A stretch of DNA of 64,000 bases from JAVBLG01 sp031553655 (GCA_031553655.1 JAVBLG010000032.1:5693-69692), one strand, 5' to 3'. Shown: positions 44,174-53,427, counted from the first letter of the stretch. Notes: generated by a model from the sequence alone, not told the origin. A program made the numbers and translations.

Positions 44174-46771
44174 TTAAACCAGCCATTCGGCTATCTTACG
44201 CAGCAACTCTTCCGGCAGAAAGGGCTTGCCCAGATGGGCATTCATGCCGCAGGCCAGGCTTTTCGCCTTGTCGCAACTCAGGGCATTGGCGGTTATGGCT
44301 ATAATGGGGATATTTTCCGCCTTGGGCGCGCCGCAATTTCTTATGCGCTTTGTGGCTTCAAAACCGTCCATTTCCGGCATCTGAATATCCATGAGTACAA
44401 GATTGTACTCGCCGTTGAGCGCGGCTTCCACAGCTTCGCGTCCGTTTACGGCCACATCGACCTGAATTCCGGCCTCGCGCATGATTTCCAGGGCTATTTC
44501 ACGGTTTATCTCATTGTCTTCGGCCAGCAGAACTTTGGCTGAAGACAACTTGTCACGCAGTTCCGGTGAAAGGCCGCCGCTTACAGAGTCCTTCGAGGTT
44601 TCAGGGGCGATGCCGCCGGAGGATTCCGACTCCCCTTGGGGGGCTTCTCGAAGCATGGCTTTGGCCGTGAATACGAAAACACTGCCCGTAACATCCCGGC
44701 GATCTTCCACCTGAACATTGCCGCCCATGAGCGAGGCCAGCTTTTTGCTTATGGCCAGGCCAAGCCCGGTTCCGCCAAAGCGGCGGGTGGTGGAACCATC
44801 CACCTGGCTGAACGGGGCGAAAAGCCTGTTGCGCTGCTCTTCGGGTATGCCGATGCCGGTGTCGGCCACTCGAAAACGCAACATAGCCTGGCCAGCTTCA
44901 AGGTCATTGTTTTGCGTTCGACAGGAAACGTCAATGGTCACTGAGCCTTTTTCCGTAAATTTTATGGCATTATTGACCAGGTTGAGTAAAATTTGGGAAA
45001 TTCGCAAGGGGTCACCGGAAAAGCTGTCGGGAGTTCCTTCTTCCATATTGATACTGAATTTCAGCCCTTTTTCTTCAGCCGCGAATTCGGTTATGTTGCT
45101 CAAATCCGCCAGCAGGTGCGGGAGATTGAATTTTATATTCTCAACTTCCATTTTGCCGGCTTCAATTTTGGAAAAATCAAGTATGTCGTTTATTATGCCC
45201 AAAAGCCGCACTGCCGCCCCATCCATTTTGCGCAGATAGGCTTGCTGTGCTTCGTTTAGTCCGGTGCGTTGCAATAAATGCCCCAGGCCGATGATGGCGT
45301 TCATAGGGGTGCGTATTTCGTGGCTCATGCGCGCCATGAATTCGCTTTTTGCTTTGGTAGCCCCTTCGGCCCCGGCCCTGGCCGCCTCGGCCAGTTCTTT
45401 TGCCGCAATAAGCGTTTCACGGGCCTGCCTTTCCTGGGTCATATCCTGAACCAAGCCCACGCATTTGATGCTGCCCCAGTCTTCAACGCCTTCAGCCAGG
45501 AAAAATATATACTTCAGCGGAACGTCGCGCCCGTTTATATTTTTGTCCAGTTCCACAATTTTATAGCGGGTTTCTCCATGATAAAGAGCTTCAAGCACTT
45601 CGCGCGATTCTCCACAGGGGCCTTGCGGGCGCTCGCCCAGCATGTCCCGGCTCCGGCAGCGGAAAATTTTTTCATATTCAGGATTAAGGTATTCGGCCGC
45701 AAGGGTTTTTGCATTGCGAATCATCAGCCCAATGGGCATATTTTGAAAAATAGTGAACAAAATCCGTTCACGGCTGCGCGTGTTGCGGTGCTCGCGATGC
45801 ACCAGCTTGAAAATATACAGCAGAAAAACGCAGGAAATCAGGTTTAAAAGCACATTGAACATGGTATTGTAGGTGAGGATGTCGCCTGTCCAATCCACAT
45901 CGGCTTTGTCCACAATCATCACCAAATGCCAGGGCCTGCCTGGTGTGCCTGAAATGCGGAAGAATTTTTGATGCTGTTCCTGACCATATTCCCCCCAATC
46001 TTCTCCTCCCGAAGCTATTTTTTCTTCAATAGCCCGATATTGCGGAGCATAGTCCAATTTGCGCATCAGTAGCGTTTTGTCCGGATGGCTTATGATTGTG
46101 CCGTTTTCATCAACAACCATGGCATACAGGGATTTATAAACATCACGCAATTTCGGGGTCAAATCCAAAAAGGCGATATTCATGTCTACCCCCATGAAGC
46201 CAACGGTTCCGCTATGGTCCACAATCTTTATGGCCGCCGTTATAATGCCCGAACTATGACCAAGGGTGAAGCGTACCGGGGAAAAATGCACGTCATTGTC
46301 CGGCATTTCGTCGCTGTACCAGGGCGTGGACTTAAGCCCGCTGGCCGGGCGTTCATATGCGCCGTTGCCGTACATTATGGAGCCGGTTTGGGCATTGGCC
46401 ATCCAGGAATCGGAAACTTCGGGGTGAATCTCCTTGGTGCTTGCCAGCAGATCAACCACAACGGCGTATTCGCGACTGTTCGATTGCTCCTGGGGAGCGA
46501 TTTTGTTCATGTATTCGCGCAAAATTAATTTGGTGGGCAGATGTAGGGCGAGCATTCTGAGCTGGCTTACGGAGTTCTCAATGCGCGCTTCGCATGTACG
46601 GCTGTCAAGCTCCACGCTCTGCCGCCATTCTCGATCCATTTTTTGATCGACCAGGTAATATATCCTGACGCCGCTTATCACGGCTATAACCGGGAAAAGC
46701 AGCGCCAGGAGCAAACGCATCCCCACGCGGGATTTTTTAAATGCGTCAAAATTAAGCGGAATGTCGCTCAT
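44174..46771 (-). CDS. Hybrid sensor histidine kinase with Cache sensor, PAS and receiver domains
   Basis: This 865-residue membrane kinase has TM1 at about 18-40, a periplasmic Cache-type sensor (about 45-300, with VGFMGVDMNIAFLD), TM2 at about 306-328, a PAS domain (about 340-440), HisKA with phospho-acceptor His484 in MSHEIRTPMNAII, HATPase (VADTGIGIPEEQR; GGTGLGLAI) and a C-terminal receiver with phospho-Asp795 (LVLMDIQMPEMDGF). It would pass phosphate to an Hpt or separate regulator, not found nearby. Its ATG overlaps the acyl-CoA ligase stop by four bases, which suggests co-expression. Confidence 0.94.
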   Translation of the reverse strand: MSDIPLNFDAFKKSRVGMRLLLALLFPVIAVISGVRIYYLVDQKMDREWRQSVELDSRTCEARIENSVSQLRMLALHLPTKLILREYMNKIAPQEQSNSREYAVVVDLLASTKEIHPEVSDSWMANAQTGSIMYGNGAYERPASGLKSTPWYSDEMPDNDVHFSPVRFTLGHSSGIITAAIKIVDHSGTVGFMGVDMNIAFLDLTPKLRDVYKSLYAMVVDENGTIISHPDKTLLMRKLDYAPQYRAIEEKIASGGEDWGEYGQEQHQKFFRISGTPGRPWHLVMIVDKADVDWTGDILTYNTMFNVLLNLISCVFLLYIFKLVHREHRNTRSRERILFTIFQNMPIGLMIRNAKTLAAEYLNPEYEKIFRCRSRDMLGERPQGPCGESREVLEALYHGETRYKIVELDKNINGRDVPLKYIFFLAEGVEDWGSIKCVGLVQDMTQERQARETLIAAKELAEAARAGAEGATKAKSEFMARMSHEIRTPMNAIIGLGHLLQRTGLNEAQQAYLRKMDGAAVRLLGIINDILDFSKIEAGKMEVENIKFNLPHLLADLSNITEFAAEEKGLKFSINMEEGTPDSFSGDPLRISQILLNLVNNAIKFTEKGSVTIDVSCRTQNNDLEAGQAMLRFRVADTGIGIPEEQRNRLFAPFSQVDGSTTRRFGGTGLGLAISKKLASLMGGNVQVEDRRDVTGSVFVFTAKAMLREAPQGESESSGGIAPETSKDSVSGGLSPELRDKLSSAKVLLAEDNEINREIALEIMREAGIQVDVAVNGREAVEAALNGEYNLVLMDIQMPEMDGFEATKRIRNCGAPKAENIPIIAITANALSCDKAKSLACGMNAHLGKPFLPEELLRKIAEWLV

Positions 46772-48453
46772 TTGCCGGTTTTACCCGTGTCCGGCCATAG
46801 CTCCGAAGCCATTTCCCGCAGCTTATATTTTTGGATTTTTCCGCTAGCCGTAAGGGGGAAGCCGTCAATCAAGCTGATATATTTAGGAACTTTATACCAT
46901 GCTATTTTGCCTCGGCAGAAATCGCGCACATCTTCGGGCAGAATGTCATAACCAGGTTTGGGGATGATGAAGGCCCCCACTTCTTCGCCGTATTTCTGGC
47001 TGGGCACGCCCACCACCTGCAAATCGAGAACACCCTCCATGCCCATGAGGTATTCTTCCACTTCGCGCGGGTAAACATTTTCCCCGCCGCGTATGATCAT
47101 GTCCTTGATGCGCCCGGTAACCGTGAGATAACCGTTTTCGTCCATAACCCCAAGGTCGCCGGAATGCAGCCAGCCGTCTTTGGTTACAGTGGCGGCTGTG
47201 GCTTCGGGCATGTTGTAGTAGCCTTTCATCACATTATAGCCCCGGCACATGATTTCGCCGGTCTGGCCGCGCGGAATTTCTTCGCAAGTTTCCGGGTCGG
47301 CCACTTTCACTTCAATGCCGGGCATGGCGCAGCCCACAGTGCGGCAGCGCAAGTCGATGGAATCTTCCACGTCGGACTGAGTCATCACCGGCGAACCTTC
47401 GGTAAGGCCATAGCAGATGGTAACCTCCTTCATATACAAATCATCCACCACCCGGCGCATCAGCGGCTCGGGGCATACCGAACCGGCCATGATGCCGGTG
47501 CGCAGCGAAGACACGTCAAAGCGTTTGAACATCTTGTGCTCGAGCACGGCCAAAAACATGGTAGGCACGCCGTAAAGACCGGTGCAACGCTCGGTGTCCA
47601 CTGCTTCGAGTACGTGCAGGGGGTTGAAGTGTTCCAGAATGACCATTGTGGCCCCGTTGTTTACAAAGGCCGAAACCCCCAGCACGCAGCCGAAGCAGTG
47701 GAACAGAGGCGCAGGCAAGCAGATACGGTCTTTTTCTGTAAGATTTTGATGTTTTCCAATCCAGTAACCGTTGAGGCCCACGCCCACATGGGTGAGCATG
47801 ACTCCCTTGGGAAAGCCGGTTGTGCCCGAGGTATACTGCATGTTTACAACATCCCAGGGATCGAGCGATTTCTGGCGCTCAAGGTATTCCTCGTCGGAAA
47901 CCATAACCGACAGGGCGAATATTTCCGGCAGGGAGTACATTCCCCGATGCTTTTCCTGGCCGAGAAAGAACACTCGCTTCAAATGCGGCAGGGTGGGGCT
48001 TTTTATGTCGCCGCGCGGCTGGGTGCGCAGTTCCGGAGCCACTGTATACAGGGTCTGAATATAGTCGTGATCGCGGTAGCCGTCGATGATGAACAGGTTT
48101 TCGCTTTCGGATTGCGACAGCAGATAGCGCAGTTCGTGCTCGCGGTAATTGGTGTTTACCGTAACCAGAACGGCCCCGATTTTGGCTGTGGCAAACATCA
48201 GGGTAACCCAGAAGGGCACATTGGTGGCCCATATGGCCACTTTTTCACCCTTTTGGATTCCAAGGGCCATCAGCCCTTTGGCCAGATCATCCACAGACTG
48301 TCCGAACTCGCGCCAAGTCTGGCGATAGTCGCGGTCAACATAAATTATGGCGTCATTATCGGGTATGCGCGCCACTGTCTCATCCAGAATCTGCCCGAGC
48401 GTTTTCTCCCGAAGGACAAAAAGCTTTTGACGCTCGGCTACCTTGTCGATCAT
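46768..48453 (-). CDS. AMP-dependent acyl-CoA synthetase (long/medium-chain fatty acid-CoA ligase type)
   Basis: This 561-residue ANL-superfamily enzyme has the P-loop MQYTSGTTGFPKGVMLTH near residue 208, ICYGLTEGSP near 333, the hinge-region TGRIKDMIIRGGENVYP near 455 and the C-terminal catalytic lysine segment LTASGKIQKYKLRE near 542. It activates a carboxylic acid to acyl-AMP and then acyl-CoA; substrate choice cannot be read from sequence. The adjacent XRE-cupin regulator gene upstream on the same strand is a pairing I recall from Desulfovibrio genomes. Confidence 0.92.
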   Translation of the reverse strand: MIDKVAERQKLFVLREKTLGQILDETVARIPDNDAIIYVDRDYRQTWREFGQSVDDLAKGLMALGIQKGEKVAIWATNVPFWVTLMFATAKIGAVLVTVNTNYREHELRYLLSQSESENLFIIDGYRDHDYIQTLYTVAPELRTQPRGDIKSPTLPHLKRVFFLGQEKHRGMYSLPEIFALSVMVSDEEYLERQKSLDPWDVVNMQYTSGTTGFPKGVMLTHVGVGLNGYWIGKHQNLTEKDRICLPAPLFHCFGCVLGVSAFVNNGATMVILEHFNPLHVLEAVDTERCTGLYGVPTMFLAVLEHKMFKRFDVSSLRTGIMAGSVCPEPLMRRVVDDLYMKEVTICYGLTEGSPVMTQSDVEDSIDLRCRTVGCAMPGIEVKVADPETCEEIPRGQTGEIMCRGYNVMKGYYNMPEATAATVTKDGWLHSGDLGVMDENGYLTVTGRIKDMIIRGGENVYPREVEEYLMGMEGVLDLQVVGVPSQKYGEEVGAFIIPKPGYDILPEDVRDFCRGKIAWYKVPKYISLIDGFPLTASGKIQKYKLREMASELWPDTGKTGK

Positions 48454-48537
48454 TGCTGTTCTCCGTTTTTATTGATCTGTTTTTTCGCCGAAAGTTTCCA
48501 TCGGCCGGGGGCGAAAAAGTGCTTGCGGCGGCGCTGT

Positions 48538-49107
48538 CTAAGGATTGTAAATGACGGCCAGTATCTCAACAGGATTGTCGCCGTGTGGCCCCACATAATG
48601 CGGCACCACCGAATTGTAGTAAATGGTGTCGCCGGCTTTCAGTACTTGGGTCTCCCGGCCGTAGACCACCAGAAGCTCGCCCTTGAGCACCAGAATGAAT
48701 TCTTCGCCTTGGTGCGAGGAAGTTTTGCGCTCGTCATGTTCGTCGGGCTGAATTTCAATGAAAAAAGGCTCCATATTGCGGTCGCTTTTGCCTTTGCCCA
48801 GAGAATGATACACATAGCTGGCCCGATCATTGCGTGTTTTGTGCATGGCCAGATCGGCTTCGCGCTCGCCAATGCGCGAAATGACCGGGTCTTTGGTTAT
48901 TTGATCGTCCATAAAGGTGCCCAGGCGCACCCCGAGGGCTCTGGCCACTTTTTGCAGAGGACCTATGGACGGGTAAATATTGTCTTCTTCAAGCTGGGTT
49001 ATGAATTCCGTAGTCAGGCCAGTGGTTTCCGCCAGGGTTTCGCGGTCGATCTGACGTTCTTCTCTGAAAACTTTGACTCTCGACCCCAATGTTTTTCGCT
49101 TGGACAT
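48538..49107 (-). CDS. XRE-family regulator with C-terminal cupin domain
   Basis: This 189-residue protein has an N-terminal HTH (about 8-63; TLAETTGLTTEFITQLEE) and a C-terminal cupin sensor (about 110-185; SSHQGEEFILVLKGEL, then AGDTIYYNSVVPHYV). The start at 49107 follows GGAG; the open frame to 49659 runs antisense through hypF and is not real. It probably controls the acyl-CoA ligase gene 84 bp downstream and perhaps itself. Ligands of this family are small molecules of varied kind; none can be assigned. Confidence 0.92.
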   Translation of the reverse strand: MSKRKTLGSRVKVFREERQIDRETLAETTGLTTEFITQLEEDNIYPSIGPLQKVARALGVRLGTFMDDQITKDPVISRIGEREADLAMHKTRNDRASYVYHSLGKGKSDRNMEPFFIEIQPDEHDERKTSSHQGEEFILVLKGELLVVYGRETQVLKAGDTIYYNSVVPHYVGPHGDNPVEILAVIYNP

Positions 49108-49198
49108 ATTTTCTCCAGAAAGATAAGATATGTTGAGTGGGCCGAAGCGAATTGAACTCATTTTCAATTTCTTCTTCGGTACGCCGAAAAATACTTTG

Positions 49199-49209
49199 CC
49201 ACATTGTGG
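49199..49209. promoter_or_regulatory. Palindrome in the divergent xre-cupin / hypF promoter region
   Basis: CCACA-T-TGTGG is a perfect 5+1+5 palindrome in the 174-bp region between the divergent genes. It follows a TTGCCA that could be the hypF -35 (15 bp to TAGATT). It is a reasonable operator candidate for the XRE-cupin protein, but only one copy is seen. Confidence 0.35.
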
Positions 49210-49281
49210 AACAAAATAGATTAGCGTAAAATGCTTTGTAGGTAAAGATAATTGAACTTGCCATAAATATTTGGATTTATA

Positions 49282-51714
49282 ATGAAAAAAACAACACGCC
49301 TGCGTCTGAACATTGCCGGGCGGGTGCAGGGGGTGGGGTTTCGCCCCTTTGTATATCGTCTGGCCTTTGACGGCGAGCTCACCGGGCTGGTGGGTAATTC
49401 CAGCGCCGGGGTTGTGGTGGAAGCGCAGGGTGACGCGGAAAAGGTGGAAGTTTTTTTGGCGAGCCTGCAAAACGATTTGCCTCCTCTGGCCGAAATTACC
49501 ACCTTGCGCGTGGAAGAAATTCCCGTCCTTGAAGGCGAAAGCGGCTTTTCCATAGCCGCCAGCGAAGGGGGGGGAGGGCACAATGTGCTGATCAGCCCGG
49601 ATGTGGCCGTTTGCGCGGACTGTTTGGCCGATATGGCCGACACCAAAGGGCGGCGGCATGATTATGCTTTTACCAATTGCACTAATTGCGGCCCGCGTTT
49701 CACCATAACCAAGTCCATACCATATGATCGGGCGGTCACCTCAATGGCCTGTTTTGAAATGTGCCCGGCCTGTCTGGCCGAATACCGCGATCCGCTCAAC
49801 CGGCGTTTTCACGCTCAACCCAATGCCTGCCCGGTGTGCGGGCCGGGGCTGCTGTTTGTCGGGCCGGAAAGCGTGTCCGATTTTTGTACCAGGAGCTGTC
49901 TCCAAATAGAGGATTTTGATTCAAGAGCAATGGAATCAGCCGTGGAGGCCCTGGCTGCCGGAAAAATTCTGGCCGTGAAAGGGCTGGGAGGCTTTCATCT
50001 GGCTTGCGACGCCTTTGACGAGGCGGCTGTGGCTGAGTTGCGGCGGCGCAAAAATCGCCCGCACAAGCCCTTGGCTGTGATGGTAAAAGATATGGAAACG
50101 GCTCGGAGCATTGCCTTGATTGATGCGCGGGCTGAACATTGGCTGACTTCCCGGCAGGCGCCCATTACGCTTTGCCCGGTAAGAGACGGCGGCCTTCCTT
50201 ACGCCATTTCACCCGATTCGCGCCTGGTGGGCCTGATGCTGCCCTATACTCCGCTGCATCATGTTCTTTTGGGGTTTTTTGCCGAAAGTGTTGGGGCGGA
50301 TCGCCCGGCGGCCTTGGTGATGACCTCGGGCAATGCCGGGGGCGATCCTATATGTCTTGGCAATCGCGAAGCCCTGGATCGTCTGGGGGATCTGGCCGAC
50401 GCCTTTTTACTGCACAACCGCGACATACTCACGCGCATTGACGATTCCGTGGTAATGCCTTCTTCTTCTTCTTCTTCTTCTTCTTCTTCTGATACCACGG
50501 GCGAGCCGGACATTTTTTATCGCCGAGCGCGGGGGTATGTGCCGGGGCCGATTAGAATTGCAAACGAGAAAGCGCGCCTGCCTTCAATTATGGGGCTGGG
50601 AGCCGAGTTGAAAGCAACAATATGCCTTAATCGCGGCAACGAAGCTTTTGTGAGCCAACATACAGGCGATTTGCAAAATGCCGCCGTATACGGTTTTTAT
50701 CGCGAGGCTGCTGATTATCTTTCCATGCTGCTGCAAACCCGGCCGGAAATCTGTGTGTGCGATTCGCACCCCGACTATCTTTCTACCAGGTATGCTGAAG
50801 AGAGTGGTTTGCCGGTGCTGCGCTTGCAACACCACTTCGCTCATGCCTTTAGCGTTCTTGGAGAGAATTGGGGAATTGTATTTGGTGAAGGTATGCCCGC
50901 GCGGCTCGAGAACCGTCCGGCCCTGGTGCTGGCCCTGGACGGTACCGGCCTTGGCGACGACGGCACCATCTGGGGTGGCGAACTGCTGATGATAAACCCG
51001 GCCACTCTGGAAATGCGGCGCATGGGGCGGCTTTCTCTTTTTGACCTGCCTGGCGGCGAAGCGGCTATACGCGAACCCTGGCGCATTGCCGAGGGACTGC
51101 TGGCTGGAATTGGAGAAGAAGCGCTGATGGCCGCGAGAGGACAAATCATACGGCAAATGGTTGCGCGGGGCGTCAATTGCCCTAAAACTTCCAGCTGCGG
51201 CAGACTTTTTGACGCGGTGTCGGCTCTGCTGGGCCTGTGCGATGAAATTACTTATGAAGGGCAGGCGGCCATAAGGCTTGAGAATTGCGCCTGTGCGGTT
51301 GCCGCACCCGCGTCAGGAGGGCTGACTGGCGGCGTCATTAAAAATATTTTTGTCGATATTTCGCCATATGAAGTGCGATTGCGCGAAAATGGCTCCCTGT
51401 TGGAACTTTCCAGCCAGGACCTGTTCGCGGCTGTATTGGAAGACCTGCGCGTGGGCACGCCGGTTCCGCTTGTGGCCGCTCGCTTTCATTTGAGCCTGGC
51501 GCGAGGCTTCGCGGCCATGGCCGCAAGTCGCGCCAAAGCTTGCGGGGCTGAAGTGGTGGGGCTTTCCGGCGGAGTAATGCAAAATGCAACGCTTTTGCGT
51601 CTGTTGATGGCCGAGCTTGAGGGCGCGGGCCTCATCCCGTTGACACACAAAGTTCTTCCGCCCAATGACGGCTGCATAAGTTTCGGGCAGGTATGTTATG
51701 GTTTGCTCCGGTAG
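49282..51714 (+). CDS. hypF: Carbamoyltransferase HypF, [NiFe]-hydrogenase maturation
   Basis: This 810-residue protein has an acylphosphatase domain (RVQGVGFRPFVYRLA, about 10-90), two zinc-finger repeats (CADCLADM; NCTNCGPRF; CPACLAEY; CPVCGPG), a YrdC-like domain (about 205-385) and a Kae1/TobZ-like carbamoyltransferase domain with HHFAHAFSVLGE near 514 and DGTGLGDDGTIWGGE near 553. It produces the thiocarbamate on HypE that becomes the cyanide ligand of [NiFe] hydrogenase. An unbroken tract of ten Ser (394-403), encoded by (TCT)10, sits in a loop before FYRRARGYVPG. No other hyp gene is adjacent. It overlaps the next gene by 17 bp. Confidence 0.96.
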   Translation: MKKTTRLRLNIAGRVQGVGFRPFVYRLAFDGELTGLVGNSSAGVVVEAQGDAEKVEVFLASLQNDLPPLAEITTLRVEEIPVLEGESGFSIAASEGGGGHNVLISPDVAVCADCLADMADTKGRRHDYAFTNCTNCGPRFTITKSIPYDRAVTSMACFEMCPACLAEYRDPLNRRFHAQPNACPVCGPGLLFVGPESVSDFCTRSCLQIEDFDSRAMESAVEALAAGKILAVKGLGGFHLACDAFDEAAVAELRRRKNRPHKPLAVMVKDMETARSIALIDARAEHWLTSRQAPITLCPVRDGGLPYAISPDSRLVGLMLPYTPLHHVLLGFFAESVGADRPAALVMTSGNAGGDPICLGNREALDRLGDLADAFLLHNRDILTRIDDSVVMPSSSSSSSSSSDTTGEPDIFYRRARGYVPGPIRIANEKARLPSIMGLGAELKATICLNRGNEAFVSQHTGDLQNAAVYGFYREAADYLSMLLQTRPEICVCDSHPDYLSTRYAEESGLPVLRLQHHFAHAFSVLGENWGIVFGEGMPARLENRPALVLALDGTGLGDDGTIWGGELLMINPATLEMRRMGRLSLFDLPGGEAAIREPWRIAEGLLAGIGEEALMAARGQIIRQMVARGVNCPKTSSCGRLFDAVSALLGLCDEITYEGQAAIRLENCACAVAAPASGGLTGGVIKNIFVDISPYEVRLRENGSLLELSSQDLFAAVLEDLRVGTPVPLVAARFHLSLARGFAAMAASRAKACGAEVVGLSGGVMQNATLLRLLMAELEGAGLIPLTHKVLPPNDGCISFGQVCYGLLR
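50461..50490 (+). repeat. (TCT)10 trinucleotide microsatellite inside hypF
   Basis: Ten perfect TCT units encode ten serines in a surface-loop position. Length changes by whole units would keep frame. Other HypF proteins I recall have only a short loop here. Confidence 0.95.
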
Positions 51715-52564
51715 AATGCGCGATTCCAAAACTTCTGTTTTTGATTTCCAACTGGCCGACGGCCGTATTTTGTCGTGTTTGTTCGAACTTTCCGCCCGCG
51801 CCAAACGGGTGCTGTTGAAATATTCACCGGAACGGGGATTGCGCATGGCTTGGCCCGAAACGCGAAAACCTGATGACGGGGAAGTATTGACCATTCTGGA
51901 GCGCTTGCGGCCATGGATTGAAAATCAGGTGGCCAAGGCGCAAAAGCGCGCGGAAGAAAGTGGCGCGAACGGGCTGGGCGACTCCGGCTGCCGGAGTAGC
52001 AAAAACGGAAAGAACAAGCTGCCGGACAGCATTCATTTAGTTGCTGTAGGTGAAGTTTGGCCGGTAGTTTATGAAATTGTCAAGACGGATAAAATTACGC
52101 TTGAGGTTCGCAAGGCTAATTTGGAACTTGCCGGCAAATCAGCCTATAAGCCGCGCGAAGACCACTTGGCTGTGCGCGGCCCTGACCAGCAATTTTTTCC
52201 GCACATTCTCCAACAATGGCTGTTGCGTGTGGCTAAACATCATCTTCCGGTTGAAACTGTCCGCCTGGCCGCGCAATACGGTTTTAAAATCAACAGGGTT
52301 ACGGTAAAGCGCCAGAAAACCCGTTGGGGCAGTTGCAGCGGCAAGAGCAATATCAACCTCAACTACAGGCTTATGCTGCTTCGCCCCGATCTGGTGCGCC
52401 TTGTCATCATGCACGAGTTTTGCCATCTCAAGCATATGAACCACGGCGAGGAATTTTACCGCCTGCTGGCCTCATATTGCCCTGACTGGAAGGAGCTGAA
52501 CAAGGAACTGCGCCGCGCCGAACGGGCGCTTCCGGCGTGGAGCATGGATGAGCCGGATGCATAA
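51698..52564 (+). CDS. YgjP-like (SprT/M48-type) metal-dependent hydrolase
   Basis: This 288-residue protein of the YgjP/DUF45 family has the zinc motif MHEFCHLKHMNHGEEFY near residue 230 and the preceding RQKTRWGSCSGKSNINLNYRL typical of that family. The catalytic function is an inferred metallopeptidase-like activity; no substrate is known. A hydrophilic Ser/Lys/Gly stretch at about 88-108 looks like an insertion. ATG 51698 overlaps the hypF end; ATG 51716 is an alternative start just after its stop. Confidence 0.85.
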   Translation: MVCSGRMRDSKTSVFDFQLADGRILSCLFELSARAKRVLLKYSPERGLRMAWPETRKPDDGEVLTILERLRPWIENQVAKAQKRAEESGANGLGDSGCRSSKNGKNKLPDSIHLVAVGEVWPVVYEIVKTDKITLEVRKANLELAGKSAYKPREDHLAVRGPDQQFFPHILQQWLLRVAKHHLPVETVRLAAQYGFKINRVTVKRQKTRWGSCSGKSNINLNYRLMLLRPDLVRLVIMHEFCHLKHMNHGEEFYRLLASYCPDWKELNKELRRAERALPAWSMDEPDA

Positions 52565-52616
52565 AAGCTCCTCCGCGGCTTTGGGGCGCGCGTGAATAGT
52601 GAAAATATTTGCATTG

Positions 52617-53111
52617 TCAAGTCTGGCACGAGTGGCTGGACTGCGGTTGCGACGGAAGCGCCCAGGGCAATATTTCCGCGCCGCCCGCCGCTTCCCACCC
52701 CAGGCAGGCCAGCCAGACGTGGCGCGGTATGGGCTTTTGCGCCGTGCGATAGTAAGAAATCATACGGCGGCTGAGTCCCAGCGCCTTTGCCGCCGTGCTA
52801 AGGGAAAGGGCATTGCGGCGCATCCATTCGCCAAACATTTCGTGGCTTGTCTGTCCGTTTTGTTCCTTGGCCCAGGCGTAAATATTGTCCGCGCCAAATT
52901 CTGAATCGAACCATTCCACGCTGCTGCCCCATTCGCCAATATGAACCATAGCGAAGGCGTCCGGCTCCAAAATAGGAGTAAGGGCCGGGTGGGAACGTAG
53001 TGCTGACTCCAAATCCACAATCAAAATTTCACCAGTATTCCAGCGAGTACTGATGCGGTAAGGAGCCATGGCCTCCACCACCAATAGTTCGGGAAAGAAA
53101 AACTTGCTCAT
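52617..53111 (-). CDS. DUF2442-type protein with C-terminal helix-turn-helix
   Basis: This 164-residue protein has an N-terminal DUF2442-like domain (about 14-78; AMAPYRISTRWNTGE, then HIGEWGSSVEWFDSEFG) and a C-terminal Cro-type HTH (about 95-130; SLSTAAKALGLSRRMISYY). DUF2442 genes often sit beside DUF4160 genes in arrangements resembling toxin-antitoxin pairs; the HTH makes this the likely DNA-binding, autoregulating partner. The start at 53111 overlaps the DUF4160 stop as ATGA; an in-frame earlier codon to 53129 is less likely. Confidence 0.82.
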   Translation of the reverse strand: MSKFFFPELLVVEAMAPYRISTRWNTGEILIVDLESALRSHPALTPILEPDAFAMVHIGEWGSSVEWFDSEFGADNIYAWAKEQNGQTSHEMFGEWMRRNALSLSTAAKALGLSRRMISYYRTAQKPIPRHVWLACLGWEAAGGAEILPWALPSQPQSSHSCQT

Positions 53112-53335
53112 TGCTGAAGCCTCACCCATTCTTCCAACAGAGTCTCCCGGCGCGTTCGCATCCAGCTTAACACTTCTGTCAGCTTGTGCGCCGATATGTT
53201 GCCGGTTACAGCCAAATTTTTAATTTCGATCAGTGCTTCACTTCGATCCGCCATAAGCACATGCACATGTGGGGGCGCATTATCGCGGTACCTGGTTTCC
53301 AGCTTGCAGAAGGTGAACTTGGCAATAGTTGGCAT
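53108..53335 (-). CDS. DUF4160 protein, first gene of a toxin-antitoxin-like pair
   Basis: This 75-residue protein has the DUF4160 pattern MPTIAKFTFCKLETRYRD, PPHVHV, EIKNLAVTGNI and a C-terminal helix ending EEWVRL. By family habit it pairs with DUF2442; toxicity has not been read from sequence. ATG 53335 is preferred over a TTG at 53353. It has a four-base overlap with the next gene. A 17-bp inverted repeat lies just upstream, between this gene and cfa. Confidence 0.78.
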   Translation of the reverse strand: MPTIAKFTFCKLETRYRDNAPPHVHVLMADRSEALIEIKNLAVTGNISAHKLTEVLSWMRTRRETLLEEWVRLQQ

Positions 53336-53368
53336 AAGTGAAAGATAGAGCAATAGTTGCTCCAGGTC

Positions 53369-53427
53369 AAGGGTATGAAAGCGTCAGATGCAAGAGGCAA
53401 CCTTTCATCGGACGCTTTCATACCCTT
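53369..53427. repeat. Perfect 17-bp inverted repeat spanning the cfa 3' end
   Basis: The arms are 53369-53385 and 53411-53427 (AAGGGTATGAAAGCGTC and its complement) with a 25-bp spacer. The right arm encodes the last residues of cfa (GYESV), so the left arm is an inverted copy of coding sequence just past its stop. No T-run follows on either side. Confidence 0.85.

Noticed and set aside
46831..49155. Very long open frame on the plus strand opposite the acyl-CoA ligase and XRE-cupin genes
   Set aside because: It is His/Ala-rich with no family resemblance and mirrors strongly coding minus-strand genes; antisense openness follows from G+C-rich codon usage.
50461..50490. TCT tract as a phase-variable on/off switch
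   Set aside because: The unit is three bases, so slippage changes serine number but not the reading frame.
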